Positions 50,394-53,436 of a stretch of DNA of 53,436 nucleotides are shown here, in pieces; position 1 is the first letter of the stretch, and the number at the start of each line of letters is the position of its first letter. The translations under genes were made by a program, and so were the position numbers. Source of the DNA: an uncultured Pseudomonadota bacterium (lineage in GTDB: Bacteria; Pseudomonadota; Gammaproteobacteria; Enterobacterales; Succinivibrionaceae); assembly GCA_900315145.1 (NCBI GenBank), contig OMYE01000026.1, positions 1-53,436 of the forward strand, given 5' to 3'. The notes beneath the pieces were generated by a model, which saw nothing but the letters and a program-made list of their open reading frames with translations, ran no database searches and was not told the DNA's origin.

Positions 50394-52985
50394 ATGAGAT
50401 TGGAATCATTGACAAATCAATTACAGGAAGCATTGCAGGATGCCAATTCTCTTGTAGTTGTGAATGAACAGCAGTTTATCGAACCGGCTCATATCGTTGA
50501 AGCGCTGATAAGTATGCAGGGAAGTTCAATTCCCGCTCTGCTCACTCTGTGCGGTTCTGACGCTAATGCTGTTAAACTGCTTTTAGACGAAGAAATAAAA
50601 AAATTCCCGGTAGTTAAAGGTGCCGGCGGTAATATTCAGCTCTCTCCTGCGACAGCGAATGTATTGAATCAGAGTGAAAGACTTGCCAAGAAAAATGATG
50701 ATAAGTTTATTTCTTCTGAAATATTTGTGAAAGCCGCTTTTGAAGAGGATCAGATAGTCAAGAAAGTTTTCACTAAGTGTGGTATCAACGGTCAGAAACT
50801 TGGTCAGGCTATTGAAAAGATTAGAGGAGGCGAAAAGGTAAATGATGCCGAAGACGAATCAAACCGCAGAGCACTTGATAAATACACCATTGATTTAACT
50901 GCCCGTGCTGAAAGAGGTAAACTTGATCCTGTTATCGGGCGTGACGAGGAAATCCGCAGAGCCATTCAGGTACTGCAGCGCCGTACCAAGAATAATCCGG
51001 TACTTATAGGTGAGCCCGGAGTAGGTAAGACTGCTATTGTTGAAGGTCTGGCTCAGCGTATTGTAAAAGGAGAGGTTCCTGAAGGACTGAAAAACAAGAG
51101 ACTTTTATCTCTTGATATGGGGGCTCTTATTGCCGGTGCCAAGTACCGCGGTGAATTTGAGGAAAGATTGAAGGCTGTTCTTAATGCTCTTGCCAAAGAG
51201 GAAGGCAGGGTAATACTGTTTATTGATGAAATTCATACCATGGTCGGAGCCGGTTCGGCAGAAGGTTCAATGGATGCCGGTAATATGCTTAAACCTGCGC
51301 TGGCCCGTGGTGATTTGCACTGTATGGGGGCCACAACCCTTGATGAATACAGAAAGTATATTGAAAAAGATGCAGCTCTGGAACGTCGTTTCCAGAAAGT
51401 TTTTGTCGGAGAACCTTCTGTAGAGGATACCATTGCAATACTTAGAGGTTTGCAGGAAAGATATGAACTTCATCATCATGTGGAGATTACTGATCCTGCA
51501 ATCATTGCTGCGGTTACTCTTTCGAACAGATATATCACAGACAGACAGCTTCCTGATAAGGCTATAGATCTTATTGATGAGGCGGCTGCCAGCATCAGAA
51601 TGCAGATAGATTCAAAGCCTGAACCATTGGACAGACTTGAGCGTAAACTTATCCAGTTAAAAATGGAAAGACAGGCTGTAGCCAAGGATTCTGATGAATC
51701 AAGTAAAAAACGTCTGGAAATGCTTGATGAGGATATTGCCGACAAGGAAAGAGAATACAGCAAGCTTGAGGAGATATGGAAGAGCGAGAAGTCTAGTCTT
51801 CAGGGAGTACAGCATATCAAGGAACAGCTTGAACAGGCCAAGTTTGATGAAAGTGTTGCTCTGAGAAAAGGTGATCTTGCTGAAGCCAGCAGACTGAAAT
51901 ACGAAGTTATTCCACATCTGGAAAAACAGATTGAAGGTGGAAATCTTATAGCATGTGATACAGACAAAGATGCTCCTAAGCTGTTGAAGAATAAGGTTAC
52001 AGAGAACGAAATAGCTGAAGTTGTGTCTAGAGCTACGGGAATACCGGTAGCCAAGATGATGACCGGTGAAAAGGAAAAACTACTCAATATGGAAAACAGC
52101 CTGCATACCATGGTTATCGGACAGAATGAGGCTGTTAACGCTATAGCCAACGCTATCAGAAGAAGCAGAGCCGGACTATCCGATCCTAACAGACCGATTG
52201 GTTCATTTCTGTTTATGGGACCAACCGGTGTCGGTAAAACAGAACTCTGTAAGGCACTTGCCGAATTTATGTTTGATACCAAGGAAGCCATGGTGCGTAT
52301 CGATATGAGTGAATTCATGGAGAAACATACTGTGAGCCGTCTGGTGGGTGCTCCTCCGGGATATGTGGGATATGACGAAGGCGGTTATTTAACAGAATCC
52401 GTCAGAAGACGTCCTTACAGTGTGATTCTGCTGGATGAAGTTGAAAAGGCTCATCCTGACGTGTTTAATATTCTGCTGCAGGTACTTGATGACGGCCGTT
52501 TGACCGATGGTCAGGGGAGAACAGTTGATTTTAAGAACACTGTGATTATTATGACTTCTAATCTCGGTTCTGAAATTATACAGGAGGAAACCGGTCATAA
52601 GAGTTATGATGAAATTAAAGAGCAGCTTTTCCAGGTGTTGCGCAGCCATTTCAAACCTGAGTTTCTGAATCGTATTGATGAAACAGTAATGTTCCATCCG
52701 CTTGATGAAGAGTGTATTAGAAAGATTGCAGTAATTCATCTTAACAGTCTGATTGCCCGTCTGGCTGATGCCGGCTACAAGATTGAATTTGCTGATCATC
52801 TTATTCATAGGGTGGCTCAAATAGGCTATGATCCGGTATTCGGTGCCAGACCTTTACGCCGGGCAATTCAGGATGTGATTGAAAATCCTTTGGCTCAGCA
52901 TGTGCTGAAAGGAGAACTGTTGCCGGATAGAACCTATGTGGTCGATTTTGATGAACATGATGAACTGACTATAAGAGTTAAGTAG
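50394..52985 (+). CDS. clpB: ATP-dependent disaggregase ClpB
   Basis: Hexameric AAA+ chaperone that rescues aggregates with DnaK. The 863 residues (E. coli 857) have an N-domain (1-145), NBD1 with Walker A GEPGVGKT (206-213), a long coiled-coil middle domain (about 405-525) and NBD2 with GPTGVGKT (609-616) and the arginine-finger region. AGAGGTG lies 6 bases before ATG 50394; a GTG at 50385 is inside that site. A CTTGAA heat-shock -35-like element (50329-50334) has no recognisable CCCCAT -10, so I do not call a sigma-32 promoter. Confidence 0.97.
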   Translation: MRLESLTNQLQEALQDANSLVVVNEQQFIEPAHIVEALISMQGSSIPALLTLCGSDANAVKLLLDEEIKKFPVVKGAGGNIQLSPATANVLNQSERLAKKNDDKFISSEIFVKAAFEEDQIVKKVFTKCGINGQKLGQAIEKIRGGEKVNDAEDESNRRALDKYTIDLTARAERGKLDPVIGRDEEIRRAIQVLQRRTKNNPVLIGEPGVGKTAIVEGLAQRIVKGEVPEGLKNKRLLSLDMGALIAGAKYRGEFEERLKAVLNALAKEEGRVILFIDEIHTMVGAGSAEGSMDAGNMLKPALARGDLHCMGATTLDEYRKYIEKDAALERRFQKVFVGEPSVEDTIAILRGLQERYELHHHVEITDPAIIAAVTLSNRYITDRQLPDKAIDLIDEAAASIRMQIDSKPEPLDRLERKLIQLKMERQAVAKDSDESSKKRLEMLDEDIADKEREYSKLEEIWKSEKSSLQGVQHIKEQLEQAKFDESVALRKGDLAEASRLKYEVIPHLEKQIEGGNLIACDTDKDAPKLLKNKVTENEIAEVVSRATGIPVAKMMTGEKEKLLNMENSLHTMVIGQNEAVNAIANAIRRSRAGLSDPNRPIGSFLFMGPTGVGKTELCKALAEFMFDTKEAMVRIDMSEFMEKHTVSRLVGAPPGYVGYDEGGYLTESVRRRPYSVILLDEVEKAHPDVFNILLQVLDDGRLTDGQGRTVDFKNTVIIMTSNLGSEIIQEETGHKSYDEIKEQLFQVLRSHFKPEFLNRIDETVMFHPLDEECIRKIAVIHLNSLIARLADAGYKIEFADHLIHRVAQIGYDPVFGARPLRRAIQDVIENPLAQHVLKGELLPDRTYVVDFDEHDELTIRVK

Positions 52986-52996
52986 GCGGGAAAACA

Positions 52997-53088
52997 GCCG
53001 GTTTCAGAGATGTGAACATTTCGGGTAACCGGCGACTTCAATAAGAATTACCACTGGTTAACTGTAGGGAGACCGGAAAAAGCCGGTT
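52997..53088 (+). other. clpB 3' region with alternative pairing arms
   Basis: AACCGGC (53027-53033) can pair with either of two flanking GCCGGTT copies (52997-53003 and 53082-53088), giving mutually exclusive hairpins before the clpB terminator. Confidence 0.35.
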
Positions 53089-53120
53089 AAACCTCCAGAT
53101 GGATAACTGAAGTACTTATC

Positions 53121-53152
53121 AAAAAAAGAACCTGTCTGACAGGTTCTTTTTG
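53121..53152 (+). terminator. Intrinsic terminator of clpB
   Basis: A perfect 13-bp stem, AAAAAGAACCTGT with ACAGGTTCTTTTT, around CTG. Confidence 0.9.
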
Positions 53153-53347
53153 TCTGAAAATGAAAATTACTGATTATCATGCGGATAAATTGATGCATTT
53201 TTCAGTTTTTGAACTGCATTTTTGTGCGGAAAGGAGTATGGTATTCCAGTAGTATGACAGATCAGTGCATATTATGGGTAAAAAGAATACAAATTGATTA
53301 TTTGATATACAAAAAATGGAGAATTGTGAAAAAAATCAAAAAAAGTG

Positions 53348-53375
53348 TTGACGAAAAAAAAATAAGCCTTAAAAT
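53348..53375 (+). promoter_or_regulatory. rRNA operon promoter
   Basis: -35 TTGACG (53348-53353), 16-base spacer, -10 TAAAAT (53370-53375), preceded by A-rich tracts (about 53310-53345) that fit an UP element. It lies just upstream of boxB/boxA-like signals. In E. coli clpB is likewise followed by rrnG, which supports the identity. The remaining 190 bases between terminator and promoter hold nothing recognisable. Confidence 0.8.
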
Positions 53376-53383
53376 GCACATCG

Positions 53384-53423
53384 TTCGCTAAGCAAAGCGA
53401 AAACGAAAAAAGTTCTTTAACAA
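53384..53423 (+). promoter_or_regulatory. rRNA leader antitermination signals (boxB-like hairpin and boxA)
   Basis: TTCGCT (53384-53389) pairs with AGCGAA (53396-53401) as a boxB-like hairpin. GTTCTTTAACAA (53412-53423) matches the boxA of gammaproteobacterial rrn leaders (GCTCTTTAACAA). 16S rRNA should begin beyond the right edge. Confidence 0.85.
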
Positions 53424-53436
53424 CGAATCTAGACAA

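Noticed and set aside
51800-52318. A 172-codon minus-strand frame within clpB
   Set aside because: Shadow of the conserved clpB NBD2 coding sequence; no independent evidence.

Overview
The window is a low-GC gammaproteobacterial chromosome segment made almost entirely of conserved housekeeping genes. Three gene blocks match the Escherichia coli gene order as I remember it: relA/pyrG/eno/ftsB-ispD-ispF-surE-nlpD-mutS-pncC-recA-recX-alaS-csrA-tRNA-Ser-tRNA-Arg; dnaB-alr; and bamD/rluD-pgeF-clpB followed by an rRNA operon. Low GC, a PbpC/alpha-2-macroglobulin pair, an AmgK-MurU peptidoglycan recycling route and the absence of rpoS, truD and pcm from their usual places fit an Aeromonadales/Succinivibrionaceae-like gut or rumen anaerobe. 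That assignment is inference. I see no phage, insertion sequence, CRISPR array or defence island.

Layout. 1-8.4 kb: luxS, then a periplasmic alpha-2-macroglobulin-like protein with penicillin-binding protein 1C. 8.4-9.4 kb: an unrecognised, repeat-containing, charge-segregated protein on the minus strand. 10-16 kb: relA, pyrG and eno, each in its own transcription unit. 16-20 kb: a compact ftsB-ispD-ispF-surE-yqaA-nlpD operon ending at a terminator facing mutS. 23-29.7 kb: pncC, recA-recX (separated by an attenuator), alaS (broken into two reading frames), csrA and three tRNA genes. 29.9-32.5 kb: dnaB-alr. 32.6-34.4 kb: a small anchored orphan protein and nadC, both minus strand. 35-40.7 kb: prfB (with its programmed +1 frameshift), lysS, dapA, trmB and amgK. 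41.3-44.8 kb: murU-djlA, then a HAD phosphatase and rluA on the minus strand. 45.4-53 kb: an MDR oxidoreductase, bamD divergent from rluD, pgeF and clpB. The right edge stops inside the leader of an rRNA operon: promoter, boxB-like hairpin and boxA are present, and 16S itself lies beyond the window.

The most striking observation is in alaS. The sequence encoding the second half of the editing-site zinc motif (the Cys-x3-His of CGGTH) and about 28 following residues is missing. The deletion shifts the frame and leaves a 669-residue catalytic part and a separate, well-preserved 182-residue C-Ala part. Other points worth a look are the repeat protein at 8.5-9.3 kb, an 801-bp nadC-prfB gap whose predicted transcript begins with an anti-Shine-Dalgarno-like sequence, a palindrome in the recA promoter spacer where no canonical LexA box is visible, and a thioester-less macroglobulin paired with pbpC.
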